DNA of 64,000 bases from Cymodocea nodosa (Eukaryota; Streptophyta; Magnoliopsida; Alismatales; Cymodoceaceae). The notes beneath the pieces were generated by a model. That model worked only from the letters and a program-made list of their open reading frames with translations, made no database searches and was not told where the DNA came from. Numbering within the stretch: position 1 is the stretch's first letter; each line of letters opens with the position of its first letter. Shown piece after piece: positions 47,790 through 60,931 of this stretch. A program made the position numbers and the translations under genes. The stretch is from assembly GCA_036874045.1 (NCBI GenBank), contig CM072344.1, forward strand, positions 10,140,501 through 10,204,500, written 5' to 3'.

Positions 47790-48428
47790 GGGTGATAACT
47801 CAACGAACCAATAATAAACAAATGTTTTTATAATAAGAATTTTACCACGTGCAAAAATAACAACTTAAGTTTATAACGCTAACCTAACGCGTTGCCTTAG
47901 TGTTCAATATAGCAACTCAATGCGTTTAGTTATGTTAACTTAACGAGTTAAACATGTGCACCTCACGTGATACAATACAACATTCGTAACTTATAATTTC
48001 ACCACGTGTATAACACTAACTTAACGAGTTCGTCTCTTCTTTTACTCACTAACTTAACGAGTTATCACGTGACCTATTTTAACCTTTAAGCCTCTAACTT
48101 AACGAGTTCTCACGTGACCTCTATACAAACAAAACTCTAACTTAACGAGTTGTCTAAACGTGCACTGTTCATGATACAGAAGATATAACATTAAAACATA
48201 TCATGCTTTTCAATAAAAACACACGTTAACTTAACGTTTAGCTAAATGAGAAATTAATGCAACGAAACGATTTGTTATTAACTTCAGATCCAATACAGAC
48301 AAGTATTTATATCAGTAAGATTTTTCTGTATTAATTGATGATTTTAATTTCTTTTCACAAGCAATAGTAATTGAGCAAATATGATTATTTTCATTCAGCA
48401 CACATCATCAAAACAAAAATACTCAACA
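47790..48428 (-). repeat. Partial 3' LTR of A4
   Basis: Matches the U3-side part of family A LTRs and ends ATACTCAACA at 48428. It starts within the minisatellite region (GATAACTCAACGAACCAATA) directly against F2 gag. Confidence 0.9.
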
Positions 48429-48927
48429 ATCTCCCCCTTTTTGATGATGACAAAACCATATTAAATCAATTATGAAATATGTTTAACTCAACAAAGCACC
48501 TTCGTTGGGTTAACTTTTAATTCAACAAACTTGTTTGTTGACTTAAGTTCACTTAAGCTTATTTCTATTGTTTGTATAAATTTTACCTCTCAGAACTAAA
48601 ACTCTCAAATGTCAATAATTATATAAGTATCAGTTTTCTAATTATCATCTGTCAAATTACAATAATCATTTAAATAACATCTCCTTTTATAATATATATA
48701 TGAAGTTAAGATCATAATCATCTTTTTATAATATTTCTCCCCCTTTTTGTCATTAATCAAAAAGATAATTACAGAGAATATATATATATATAAGAGATAT
48801 AATTACAAAAACTCTTTCTGTAAACAAGAATAATAATTGAAGACATTTACAGAAAAATGTATTGTTTAATCAAATCAAACAAGTAATACAAACATTACAT
48901 TTTATATTCAGAAACAAACAAAAACAG
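48429..48927 (-). other. 3' non-coding region of A4 with two polypurine tracts
   Basis: The complement of AAAAAGGGGGAGAT is at 48429-48442 against the LTR, and that of AAAAAGGGGGAGAAATA near 48732-48750, as in A2 and A3. Non-coding. Confidence 0.85.
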
Positions 48928-51165
48928 TTATTGACCCCTCCTAAGTATATCACTTATAGCATTACATATTTTATCTCCTAGATGCCTAATATCATTTCTG
49001 ATGTCGTTAAGCACTACATCTAAGTCAGGACGTAGTTGGGTTTGCTGTTCTGCTTGAACTGAATAACTTTGTTGTTGTTGTTGTATATGGTTTGTATCAG
49101 GTTGTTGTTGTTGTTGTCGTTGAGGTTTATGCATGGTCTGGAATTTTTGCAAATCTTTGACACTAAATGCTCTCATGCCTTTAGTTTCAGAGGGCCAGTT
49201 AGATAAAGTCAATTGGCTTGCAAGGATTCTACATACAGCATCACCATAAAATAACTTTGAACTCATATGCTGTAGTTGAGACATAAAAACATCAAACCAA
49301 TTTATTTGAATTCTATTCAGCAGGCCATAAGTTGCATATAAACAGCTTCTACTAACTTCCAAATTGTGTCCAACTCTCTGAAATAAATTTGCATGCAATA
49401 TATTTGCAATAAATCTTGCCTCTACATTCAGATTTTCCATTAATCTCATTTCAGAATATACATCTGGAATTTTTGATAAAGACTGAATGTTCCATTCTAA
49501 TTGTCTTATTATGTCAAATTTGTTGGTAACAACAACACCTTCATTCTTTAATCCCAAAAGTTCAACAATTAACTCAGGAGACAATATAAACTCCTATTCA
49601 TTTATTTGAGTTTTCAAAAAATTTCCATTCTTGTCCAGATTGCTATAAAAGCTGCAATAAGCTCTATGTATTGCTTCAATTTCGTTCCTACTGGCAAGAA
49701 TTTAATGAGGCCTTGAAACTCAAACAGATCTCTTATTTCCATCAAATTTTATTGGACGAGCATACAGAATCTGACATGTAATCAGATTATTGTATTTCTG
49801 CAATACTTCTTCAGATCTAAAATGAATTGCATTACCTTGAATTTTTAATATTGTACACAAAGAAGGTGATACCTGAAGCCGTGATTCAGAGTTTAATTCA
49901 TCTTCAGGAACCTCTTCTTCAAAATGAATGTCATGTTGTTCCTCTTCCAAAATATTATCTTGAAGCTGCTCAGGTAAGCTTGATTCTTCAGCTTCAACAG
50001 TGTTAGGAACATTGTCAATATGTTCATTCTCTATAGAATGTTCAGAATTTTTCCACAAATTCTACAGCTAGTGTATTTGTCAGGAATTGTTCATTTTGTT
50101 CAATAGATAATTCCATTGATTCATGCTGGGAATTCTCAAACTCTGCTTCTATAGATTCTGTAGAAGGCTGGTTAACTTTTAGCTCTTCTGGAGTGTTAAC
50201 AATTTCAATATCTGCTACTCCAAACAATTCAGCCTTGGAACTTGTTACTACCTCAACATTGTCAATTATATCATAATAACTTGTTCAATGTTAGGTGCCT
50301 GATGCTCTGATTTGTCAATTTATGCATCATCGGGACTTGTACTAATAGAAAAACTTGAGCTTATATTTGACTTGGATTTCTTCTCAAGCTTTCTAGCAAG
50401 GGAAAATAAAGTCTCATTATCTTCATCAGTTTCAGTGTGTTTGGAATTGATGAGTTTATCATATGCACAATAAGGTACAATGTCTAGACATACATTGTCC
50501 TTTGGAAATAAATTTTCATCTGATTTTCCTTTTTCAAAAGACTTTGTTTCCTTAGACATAATTTTTCTGACTTTCCTTCTTCTATAACATTTCTGTTTCT
50601 CCTTTTCAAGTATTGCTGTTTTCTTTTCAAATTGCTCCATAAAAGTTTTTTGCTTTAATTCTTCTAAGTCACTTTCTATTGCAACAGCCTTTCGAAGACT
50701 ATCAACTTTTGTTTTGTCTACAGCAATATCTGATTCTACTTGTTTTGAATATAAAGGAGTAGGGATAGCTGATTCATGCTCTTCCTCAAATGCATGTAGT
50801 CTTGTACCGTTTATAGGAGTTTGAGGAGTTCTATTTGATGAACCTACACCTTTTTCCAAATATTTTGCATACTGTTCCAAAAATGCAATCTCAGCACATT
50901 TCATTCTGTATTTTCTATCATATTTACTTCGAATACCCATGTATGTAATACTTGCATCAGTATGTTGAAGTTCTTGTCTAACTTCATCTAATATATCCTG
51001 AGAAAAGAAGTAATCTCTATAAAGTTCTTATAACCTTTTGTCCACTCGAAATATTTTCTTGAACCAAGTACGTGGAACTTCATCATTCTCTATTTCTTTT
51101 CCTTTTGCATCTCTTTTGCTTTTGCCTTTTCCTCTGCCACGACCTTTGTAGAACTTGGAGACCAT
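48928..51165 (-). pseudogene. ORF3 of A4
   Basis: The ATG is complementary to 51163-51165. The C-terminal half is open over 48928-49584, which shows the core well: SPELIVELLGLKNEGVVV, RQLEWN, LMENLNVEARFIANILHANL, SCLYATYGLLNRIQINWFDV, SSKLFYGDAVCRILASQL, then KDLQKFQ, a Gln-rich stretch and the C-terminal helix. The N-terminal part (50320-51165) and acidic middle match A2 and A3. Several breaks. No signal peptide or membrane helix is visible. Confidence 0.82.
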
Positions 51166-52747
51166 CGTCGTAGGTTGTAACAACAACAAGCGGGAAAGAT
51201 TTTCCTAACAAAGTTTACAAATAACCTAAGCCCCCGTGTAATAAGTGTTTAAATAGGGTTTTTAGGCGTATAACTCAACGTGAAGAGAAGTCAGGTTTAG
51301 AAATTAAATAAATATTGAATAAAGTTTATTCAATCAAGGTACCTGAAATATTCAAGTATAACTTGTTGAGTTAACCAACCTAACGAGTAAAACGCTGTCT
51401 AGAGGTAGTTTTACACATTACCTTATCTAACATAACGTCTAGTTAGTACACCAATTTTCGAATGCTTCCAACTGAAACGTTCCGAAAACAACACACATGC
51501 TAAACTTAATATTATCTTGAGAACATTGTAAACTATTTGAACATTTTGTCCTTTGAATCTAAAATAGTTTATTTGTCTTTTTACATTATTTCATCAAGAT
51601 TTTAAGAGGACATTACTTTAGATTAACTAAGATTTGTATTCTAAATTATATTAATCAGTTTTCGACATTGTTAATCCTCCCCCTACAAATATACTTCAAA
51701 TATATTCAATCAAAATACAAAATATACTTGTAGTGACAATAGATGTTAAGTATAACTATACTTTTACATTTTCTTTTCAGAGACTTCCATTATCCTGACA
51801 TCATCAAAAATGATTTCCAGAATCAATTCCTACTGTATATGAATCAAAACACAACTTTGAACTCAATTCGATTAATTCAAGGAGAATAAAAGAATGTATC
51901 TCAAATAAACGTTTTCAAAAGTACTAATGTTGATTCAATAAATCAGTAGTCATATTGGTATAAACTATATGCGATTCAAAAATATCTGTAATTAATGAAA
52001 CAACTTTTTCTTTTCAAAACAGTAAATATTGATAATTTTCTTTAAAAGTTAGTTTGAAAAGCTTGAATCATACAAGAGCTTTCTAATGTACCCGTGTAAT
52101 GAGCTTTCAGTCAATAATCCTAGATCTAATCAAGACCTTAGGTTGCCAGATTTAAAGAATCCTTTTTCAGGACAACAATCCTTACATACCTATCTGCTCA
52201 AGTACAAAAGGCTCGTGATCAAACTAATCAATAAACTCTCAAAGATTTTTACTTTGTAAGCACTTTTCATTTTAAGCACAGTATATATGTATTCCATTAA
52301 TACAGATGCAATAAAACACAAATCTCATACAATTTTTACTTCTATGATTGTACTGAGAATATGAATCAGTTTCAATAAGCTTATACTTTTGATTAACAGT
52401 TTAAGATGAGTTACATATAACTTATTCTACAAGTTTAATCAATTAAGTCAAATTTATGCATGATCATATGCATTTTCCTTGATTCAAAGAAAACATTTAA
52501 TCAAAATTTCAGAATGTCAGAAGTATTTAATGTTTTTCATTTACACTTCCACTTAAAATCGTAAAAACTATTAAAATTGATAAACTACTTAAAATCAATA
52601 AGATACTACTATGATTTTACAATAAATACATATTATCTTAAGTAGCAGTTTAGATATTACTTTAGATATTTATAATAAGTATATAATATCTATGAGGTGA
52701 ACAACATCATCAATAATATTTATCTTTTTATGTGGAGTTTAAGCATT
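51166..52747 (-). other. pol-ORF3 spacer of A4
   Basis: Conserved family A spacer with the internal polypurine tract (complement of GTAGGGGGAG at about 51677-51686), LTR-like motifs at 51330-51450 and a TATTTAAA box near 51249-51256 (complement). No coding sequence was seen. Confidence 0.85.
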
Positions 52748-55700
52748 TTACACATCACATAGCCTACAAATACCTAAATTTAATCTAATGTTGCAGAATG
52801 TATTTTCGTCTAGAGGTTTTATAAATATATGAGCTAATTGATATTTACTAGACACAAATTCTAATTTAATTTTTCCTTTAATTACGTTATCTCTTAGAAA
52901 ATGATGTCTAACCTCTATATGCTTCGCTCTTGAATGTAATACAGGATTTTTGGAAAGATTTATTGCAGAACTATTGTCACAATAAATCTCAGTTGTATCA
53001 TATGATAATCCAAAATCTTCTAAAGTTTGCCTTATCCATAGAATCTGAGTGCAACATAGTGCAGCAGCTACATATTCAGCTTCTATAGTAGAAAGTGCTA
53101 CACAGTTTTGCTTTTTACTAAACCATGACACCAAATTATTTCCCAATAATTAACATGTGCCACTGGTACTCTTTCTATCAGATTTAGATCCTGCATAATC
53201 AGCATCAATATATCCTATAAGTTCTTTTGAACTATCCTTAGAATAATATAGTCTGAAATTTTTAGTTCCTTGTATATATCTAAATATTCTTTTAACTGCA
53301 ATTAAGTGTGATTCCTTAGGATTATATTGAAATCTAGCACAAACACACACAGCAAACATAATTTCAGGTCCACTAGCAATCAAATAAAGTAAAGAACCAA
53401 TCATACTTCTGTATTTTCTTTGATCTATAGATTTTCCTATGTCATCAATATATAACTTTAAAGTAGTACTCATAGGAGTTCCTCGAATCCTTGTATCATT
53501 AAAATTAAATTTCTTAAGCATTTCATCTGCATATTTTTCCTGATTTAAAAATATACCTTTATCCATATCCTTAATTTGAAGTCCTAGAAAATATGAAAGT
53601 TCTCCTATCATACTCATTTCAAATTGATTAGTCATCTCTTCAAAGAATATTTCTGTCAACTTATCAGAGATTGCTCCAAAGATTATATCATCCACGTATA
53701 TTTGAACAACAATCTGATCTTTACCATCTCTCTTAATAAATAAAGTATGATCCACTTTTCCCATAATATAGCCTTTTTCTATTAAAAAGTAGACAATCTT
53801 TCATACCATGATCTAGGTGCTTGCTTCAAATCATATAAGGTTTTCTTCAATTTATACACAAAGTCAGGATTTTTAATATCTTCAAATCAAGGTGGTTGTT
53901 TTACATAGACTTCTTCATTAATTAAACCATTTAGAAATGCACTCTTTACATCCATTTGATATAATTTAAAATCCATGTAACAAGCATAGGCCAATAATAT
54001 TCTAATACTTTCTAACTTAGCCACAAGAGCAAATGTTTCATCATAATCTAATCCTTCTTCCTGTGTATACCCTTGTGCAACTAATCTAGCTTTATTCCTT
54101 ATAATTTGACCAGTTTCGTTAGTTTTGTTTCTAAAGATCCACTTTGTACCTATTATGGATTGATTTTCTAGTGGAGAGACTAATTCCTATACATCATTTC
54201 TGATGAATTGATTTAGTTCTTCTTGCATTGCCATTGTCCAATGTTCATCAGATAATGCTTCTTGTATATTCCTTGGTTCCACCATAGAAACAAACATACA
54301 CATACTATTTAAATTTACTGAAGCTCTAGTTTTAACTCCCTCATTAATATTACCAATGACTTGAGTAATGGGATGTGATGAAGAATAACGCCAATTTCTC
54401 TGATTTTCCTCAATATTCTTATCAACATCTTAAAGTCCATCACTTTCATCATTAGTTTGATCATCTAAGTTCATATTTTTGATTTTCTCAGATAAATCAT
54501 CAATCTCTCTATTGATCTCTAACTCATTTGGAAAATTGATCATATCATCATTATCAGCTTTAGATTGAGATTCTCTAAGAGAATTTTCATTGAAGCTTAT
54601 ATGGAGGGTTTCTTCAATAGTCCTAGAAGTCTTGTTATATACTCTATAGGCTTTACTTCTAGTAGAGTTACCTAGAAAAATTCCTTCATCCGATTTGGCT
54701 TGAAATTTATCCCTTTTATCCTTAGTATTAAGAATAAAACACTTGTAGCCAAATGGTTTCATATAGGAAATTTTTGGAACCCTATTAAACATAATTTCAA
54801 AAGGAGTTTTATTAACGTGAGGTCTTAAATGACTTCTATTAATAACATAACAAGCTGTATTTACATTTTGATGTTGTTTCCTCCTGCAACACAAATTAAG
54901 AAAAACTTTTTCTTGGTACCCAATGTTGTTGAGGACCAAGTTCATTAAACGCATATTTCTTCTATTTGTTTAAAAATAGTTTAACATTATCATTTATATT
55001 CTTATTAGTTGTAAGTACTATTGATTTATCATTAGCTTCATACTTACATATAGCATTATTGCTTTTGCAATCATTCTTTTTGTTTTCAAATGTAGTATAA
55101 TCAAGACCAAACAGATTTTTATCAGATGTTAATTTACTTTTGTCATGCTTATACATTTCAGTAAGTTCATACCAAGATTTTGTACTTGTATTAACACTTT
55201 CCGTACAAACAAAATCTTTTCTGCACAAGAATTTTTTGTTTTATCACATGCAGAATGAGTAATTGGTCTAATACCAGTGTATTGAATTACATGCTCAGGT
55301 TTCTGAATTTTCAGTTTACAACAATTGTCTGAAATTTTAGAAACATTAGAAACTTAATTTCCAAAACAAGAAACAAGATTTTTAGAAACATTTATAGTCA
55401 TGTTAGAAGTACAATGTGACAAATCACATTGATTTATATTATTACTGCATGATTCATCCCTTGAAGTACCTACTTCTACATATTTATTACCTTGTTTCAT
55501 AATAAAAGGAATTTTAGTCTTAGATTTACTTGAACTGCAACTAATAAGTCCTTTATTGGCTTGAGATTCAGGATATTCAGGATAATCAAATCATAAGCCA
55601 AATTTATAAGACACCGCAGGGGTACTAGTTAGTTTGACTTAAATTCCATTTCTCAAAGGTAGAATTTAAATCTTGCTCTCTAAGTTTTAATTTTACTATC

Positions 55701-57138
55701 TCTAATTCAAGTTCATTTATATTGTTTCTCAACATTTCACTTTCAAATTCTATCTTTAATTTTTCTATATTTATATTCTGTATTTGTTCATGCAAGATAC
55801 ATTCATTAAATCTAAATTTTTGCAAATCTCTAGCATGATTTTCATTATCACATTTAAACTTTTCTAAAGTAGTAGACAAGAAACAATTTTCTTCTTCCAT
55901 AATGGATGAAGATTTTCTAATATTCTTATTTTCCAGTTTACATACTTTAAGTTTTTGTAATAATGCATGATAAGCACATAATAATTCATCAAAGTTGAAA
56001 TCTGAATGACTTTCAGGATCAGATATTACCTCAGACTCATCTGCCATGAAGCACACATGAGCAACGTCTTCTAACTCTTGTTCTCCTTCTGAATGTGAAG
56101 ATTTTGATGTTGATTCCTCAGATTCAGACTCTTCAGACGTCTCATCCCAAGTGACCTTCAAAGCCTTTTTCTTGTAAAACTTTTTCTGAGTTTTCTAAGC
56201 CGTCTCCTTCTGATTTGTCCTACTTTGCTTTTCATTTTTCCTCATAGGACAATCTGGAGAAAGATGTCCAGGTTTCTTACAATTGTAACATACATACTTT
56301 CTGGATGAAGAATTATTGTCATCCAATGATTTTGACGTTGAGGGTTTATCATTTTTGTTCCTTTGCTGTTTCCTAGCTTTCCATGCTTTCTTGAATTTCC
56401 TAGTCAACAAAATCAAATCCTCTTCAGAATCAGTAGATATATCAGAATCTGAATTAATTTCGAAGGCTATTTCTTTCTTCATTTTTAGTTTGTTGTGACT
56501 CAGTGATACATTTAATTGAACTTCATAAGGTGTTAAATTTCCTATAAGTTCATTCATAGTATAAACATTTAAATCTCGTGATTCCTCAATTGATGTTACT
56601 TTCTGAGACCATTTAGAACTTAGGGATCTGAGAATTTTCCTCACCAAATCCTTCTGTTCAAAATTTTTTCCTAAACATTTTAAAGAGTTGATGATATCAA
56701 GAAATCTGGAAAACATCCTAGAAATATTTTCATCTTCATGCATCTTAAAGAGTTCATACTTAGGAATCAACATGTTTATTTTTGTCTCTTTAACTTGAGA
56801 AGTACCTTCATGTGAAACTTCCAATGCATGCCACACCTCATAAGCAGATTTATATGCCGACACTTTACTGAACTATTCATAACTCAATGCACAAAATAAA
56901 ATATATAAGCCCTTAGCATTCAGAGTTTCATTTTCTTTTTCAGTAATTGTCCAAGTATTATAAGGAGTAGTTAACAGAGTATATGGCTAAGAAATCATGA
57001 ACCACAACTTATGATCTATACTTTGAAGAAAACAGTCATCCTATATTTCCAATATTCAAAATGTATTCCATCAAATAAAGGAGGACGATTAAGATTTTGG
57101 CCTTCATATAAAGAAAAATTACCATTTCCAGTAGCCAT
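52748..57138 (-). pseudogene. gag-pol remnants of A4
   Basis: The ATG is complementary to 57136-57138. Gag is represented by the UBN2-like part (56195-57138, ending with zinc knuckle CYNCKKPGHLSPDC near 56260-56300), the VTWDETSEESES block and coiled coil (55625-56161), and the Cys/Asn-rich linker (to about 54960). Pol is represented by an integrase-end segment (54430-54880), RT ([21 protein letters not shown], 53150-54430) and RNase H (52748-53146, ending LGICRLCDV). The gene is shorter than in A2 and A3 and has several breaks. Confidence 0.9.
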
Positions 57139-57324
57139 TTTACCTTAGATTTTTCAACCTATTTGATTTTAAACAGTCTAAAAACTTTAAAACAACTTTA
57201 GCCTTAAATCAATAAAGTTAAATGTATGCTCAGATATTAATTTCTGTTTAAAAACAATGAAGGTAGAATAAGCAATGATATTAAATAAGTTGGTATCGAT
57301 TTTATATCAAAGATTATTAACAAA

Positions 57325-57336
57325 GCTCTGATACCA
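57325..57336 (-). other. Primer-binding site of A4
   Basis: The minus strand reads TGGTATCAGAGC, an exact complement of the initiator-Met tRNA 3' end, two bases inside the LTR. Confidence 0.9.
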
Positions 57337-57338
57337 CT

Positions 57339-58918
57339 TGTAGGATCGTATGGCTACACAAGAGGGGGGTGAATTGTGTATTTTTAATATTTTCTGAAAT
57401 ATAATTGAAACTTTAAAACTCAAAAGCAAGTCGAGACATTGTTTTCATAAAATCATTTTTATTCAAGGTTTCAATTACAATATACAATTCAATTCTCCTC
57501 AGAAATTGTAGATACAATTATAACTTGATACCATGTATCATCTAAACAATTTCATAACTACAAATAGAGAAAACTAATTTGTGGAATTTAAAACTTTTCT
57601 CCCTATTTGAGATTTTTCTTCTTCTTCTTTTTCTTCTTCAGCAATTCTTCAGTGACGAATATCTTGTCTTTTCATGCTTCACCGAATTTGCTTTCTTCTG
57701 ATACTTCAAATCTTCAATGACGAAAATCTTACCTTTTTATGCTTCACTGAACTTTCTTCCACTTGAGAGATTTTTCCCGAAGAGGTGTTTTTGATCCCTG
57801 AAAAAGATTTTTCTTTTGGTGTGCAGGGATGGTTTGATCCTTGAAAAGATTTTTCTTTTTGTGTGCAAGGATAAATTGATCAACGAGAATTCTATGCCTT
57901 TTATTCTGTATCTTCATTTCATGCATATCCTTCACATTTAACCACTACCAGTTTTCCACTGCTCCACGTCTTTTCTCTTTCCTTCATCGAAACACACACG
58001 TTCTAACCCACGTTTATATTTCAAATTTTCTTTAATCATCAGTCTTGGATCTCTGAAACATTTCCTGCAAAATAAACTTTCTCGTCCAAAAGTTTTTCAT
58101 CAGTGTAATAAGAAGTCGTTACTTTAATGTTAACTAAACGAGTAACACAAGTATATATATAACTTAACGTTTCTAACTTAACGAGTTCCTCATGTGCCAT
58201 TTCACGTGACAAGTACTGTAGCTAACTCAACAAACTAAGTCTGTGGTGTTATGCTATTTCAACAAACCATCTCCGTTGTGTTATGATAACTCAATGAACT
58301 AGTAATAAACAAATGTTTTTATAATAAGAATTTTACCACGTGCAAAAATAACAACTTAAGTTTATAACGCTAACCTAACGCATTGCCTTAGTGTTCAATA
58401 TAGCAACTCAACGCATTTAGTTATGTTAACTTAACGAGTTAAACATGTGCACCTCACGTGATACAATACACATTCGTAACTTATAATTTCACTACGTGTA
58501 TAACACTAACTTAACGAGTTCGTCTCTTCTTTTACTCACTAACTTAACGAGTTATCACATGACCTATTTTAACCTTTAAGCCTCTAAGTTAACGAGTTCT
58601 CACGTGACCTTTATACAAAAAAAACTCTAACTTAACAAGTTGTCTAAACGTGCACTATTCATGATACAGAAGATATAACATTAAAACATATCATGCTTTT
58701 CAATAAAAACACACGTTAACTTAACGTTTAGCTAAATGAGAAATTAATGCAACGAAACGACTAGATATTAACTTCAGATCCAATACAGACAAGTATTTAT
58801 ATCAGTAAGCTTTTTCTATATTAATTGATGATTTTAATTTCTTTTCACAAACAATAGTAATTGAGCAAATATGATTATTTTCATTCAGCACACATCATCA
58901 AAACAAAAATACTCAACA
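57339..58918 (-). repeat. 5' LTR of A4
   Basis: 1580 bases, TGTAGGATCG...ATACTCAACA on plus. It shares small diagnostic differences with the A5 LTR (for example AAACTCAAAAGCAAG and TTGTAGATACAATTATAAC) not seen in A2. It has two 42-base units near 57800-57880. Confidence 0.95.
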
Positions 58919-60732
58919 GAAACATTAGAAACTGAATTTCCAGAACAAGAAACAAGATTTTTAGAAACATTTATAGTCATGTTAGAAGTACAATTTGACA
59001 AATTACATTGATTTATATTATTACTGCATGATTCATCCCTTGAAGTACCTACTTCTACATATTTATTACCTTGTTTCATAATAAAAGGAATTTTAGCCTT
59101 AGATTTACTTGAACTGCAACTAATAAATCATTTATTGGCTTGAGATTTAGGATATTCAGGATAATCAAATCATAAGCCAAATTTATAAGACACCGTAGGG
59201 GTACTAGTTAGTTTGTCTAACTTAGTTTAACTTAAATTCCATTTCTCAATGGTAGAATTTAAATCTTGCTCTCTCAGTTTTAATTTATCTATCTCTAATT
59301 CAAGTTCATTTATATTGTTTCTCAACATTTCATTTTCAGATTCTATCTTTAATTTTTCAGCATTTATATTCTGTATTTGTTCATGTAAGATACATTCATT
59401 AAATCTAAATTTTTGCAAATCTCTAGCATGATTTTCATTATCACATTTAAACTTTTCTAAAGTAGTAGACAGGAAACAATTTTCTTCTTCCATAGTAGAT
59501 GAAGATTTTCTAATATTATTATTTTCCAGTTTACATACTTTAAGTTTTTGTAATAATACATGATAAGCACATAATAATTCATCAAAGTTAAAATCTGAAT
59601 GACTTTCAGGATCAGATATCACCTCAGACTCATCTGCCATGAAGCACACATGAGCAACGTCTTCTAACTCTTATTCTCCTTCTGAATGTGAAGATTTTGA
59701 TGCTGATTCCTCAGATTCAGACTCTTCAGATGTGTCATCCCAAGTGACCTTCAAAGCCTTTTTCTTGTAAAACTTTTTCTGAGTTTTCTGAGCCGTTTTC
59801 TTCTGATTTGTCCTACTTTGCTTTTCATTTTTCCTAATAGGACAATCTGGAGAAAGATGTCCAGGTTTCTTACAGTTGTAACATACATACTTTCTAGATG
59901 AAGAATTCTTGTCATTCAATGATTTTGACGTTGAGGGTTTATCATTTTTGTTCCTTTGCTGTTTCCTAGCTTTCCATGCTTTCTTGAATTTCCTAGTCAG
60001 CAAAATCAAATCCTCGTCAGAATCAGTAGATATATCAGAATCTGAATTAATTTCGAAGGCTATTTCTTTCTTCATTTTTAGTTTGTTGTGACTCAGTGAT
60101 ACATTTAATTAAACTTCATAAGGTGTTAAATTTCCTATAAGTTCATTCATAGTATAAACATTTAAATCTCGTGATTCCTCAATTGATGTTACTTTTTGAG
60201 ACCATATAGAACTTAGGGATCTGAGAATTTTCCTTACCAAATCCTTCTGTTCAAAATTCTTTCCTAAACATTTTAAAGAGTTTATGATATTAAGAAATCT
60301 GGAAAACATCTCAGAAATATTTTCGTCTTCATGCATCTTAAATAGTTCATACTTATGAATCAACATGTTTATTTTTATCTCTTTAACTTGAGAAGTACCT
60401 TCATGTGAAACTTCTAATGCATGCCACACCTCATAAGTAGATTTATATGCCAACACTTTATTGAACTGTTCATAACTCAATGCACAAAATAAAATATTTA
60501 AGCCCCTAGCATTCAGAGTTTCATTTTCTTTTTCAGTAATTGTCCAAGTATTATAAGGAGTAGTTAATGGAGTATATCGTTTAGAAATCATGAACCACAA
60601 CTTATGATCTATACTTTGAAGAAAAACAGTCATCCTATATTTCCAATATTCAAAATGTATTCCATCAAATAAAGGAGGACGATTAAGATTTTGGCCTTTA
60701 TATAAAGAAAAATTACCATTTCCAGTAGCCAT
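58919..60732 (-). pseudogene. gag of A5
   Basis: The ATG is complementary to 60730-60732. It contains the UBN2/DUF4219-like N-terminal region (YWKYRMTVFLQSIDHKLWFM), zinc knuckle CYNCKKPGHLSPDC (about 59845-59890), the basic KKTAQKTQKKFYKKK and acidic VTWDDTSEESES blocks, and the coiled coil (59227-59500), then the Ser/Asn/Cys linker up to 58919. Few breaks. It is interrupted on its 3' side by A4. Confidence 0.9.
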
Positions 60733-60917
60733 TTTACCTTAGATTTTTCAACCTATTTGATTTTAAACAGTCTAAAAACTTTAAACAACTTGAGTCTTAA
60801 ATCAATAAAGTTAAATGTAAGCTCAGATATTAATTTCTATTTAAAAACAATGAAGGTAGAATAAGCAATGATATTAAATAAGTTGGTATCGATTTTATAT
60901 CAAAGATTATTAACAAA

Positions 60918-60929
60918 GCTCTGATACCA
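60918..60929 (-). other. Primer-binding site of A5
   Basis: The minus strand reads TGGTATCAGAGC, two bases inside the LTR; identical to A4. Confidence 0.9.
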
Positions 60930-60931
60930 CT

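Larger units (their letters stand above)
47790..58918 (-). mobile_element. Family A Sirevirus-like Copia element (A4)
   Basis: Minus-oriented: 5' LTR 57339-58918, primer-binding site, gag-pol remnants 52748-57138, spacer, ORF3 48928-51165, polypurine tracts, and about 640 bases of the 3' LTR (47790-48428). The 5' LTR edge at 58918 falls exactly inside the gag of A5, so A4 looks inserted into A5. It has several breaks, and parts of pol are not represented. The left edge at 47790 falls inside its LTR, so no target duplication can be read. Confidence 0.9.
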
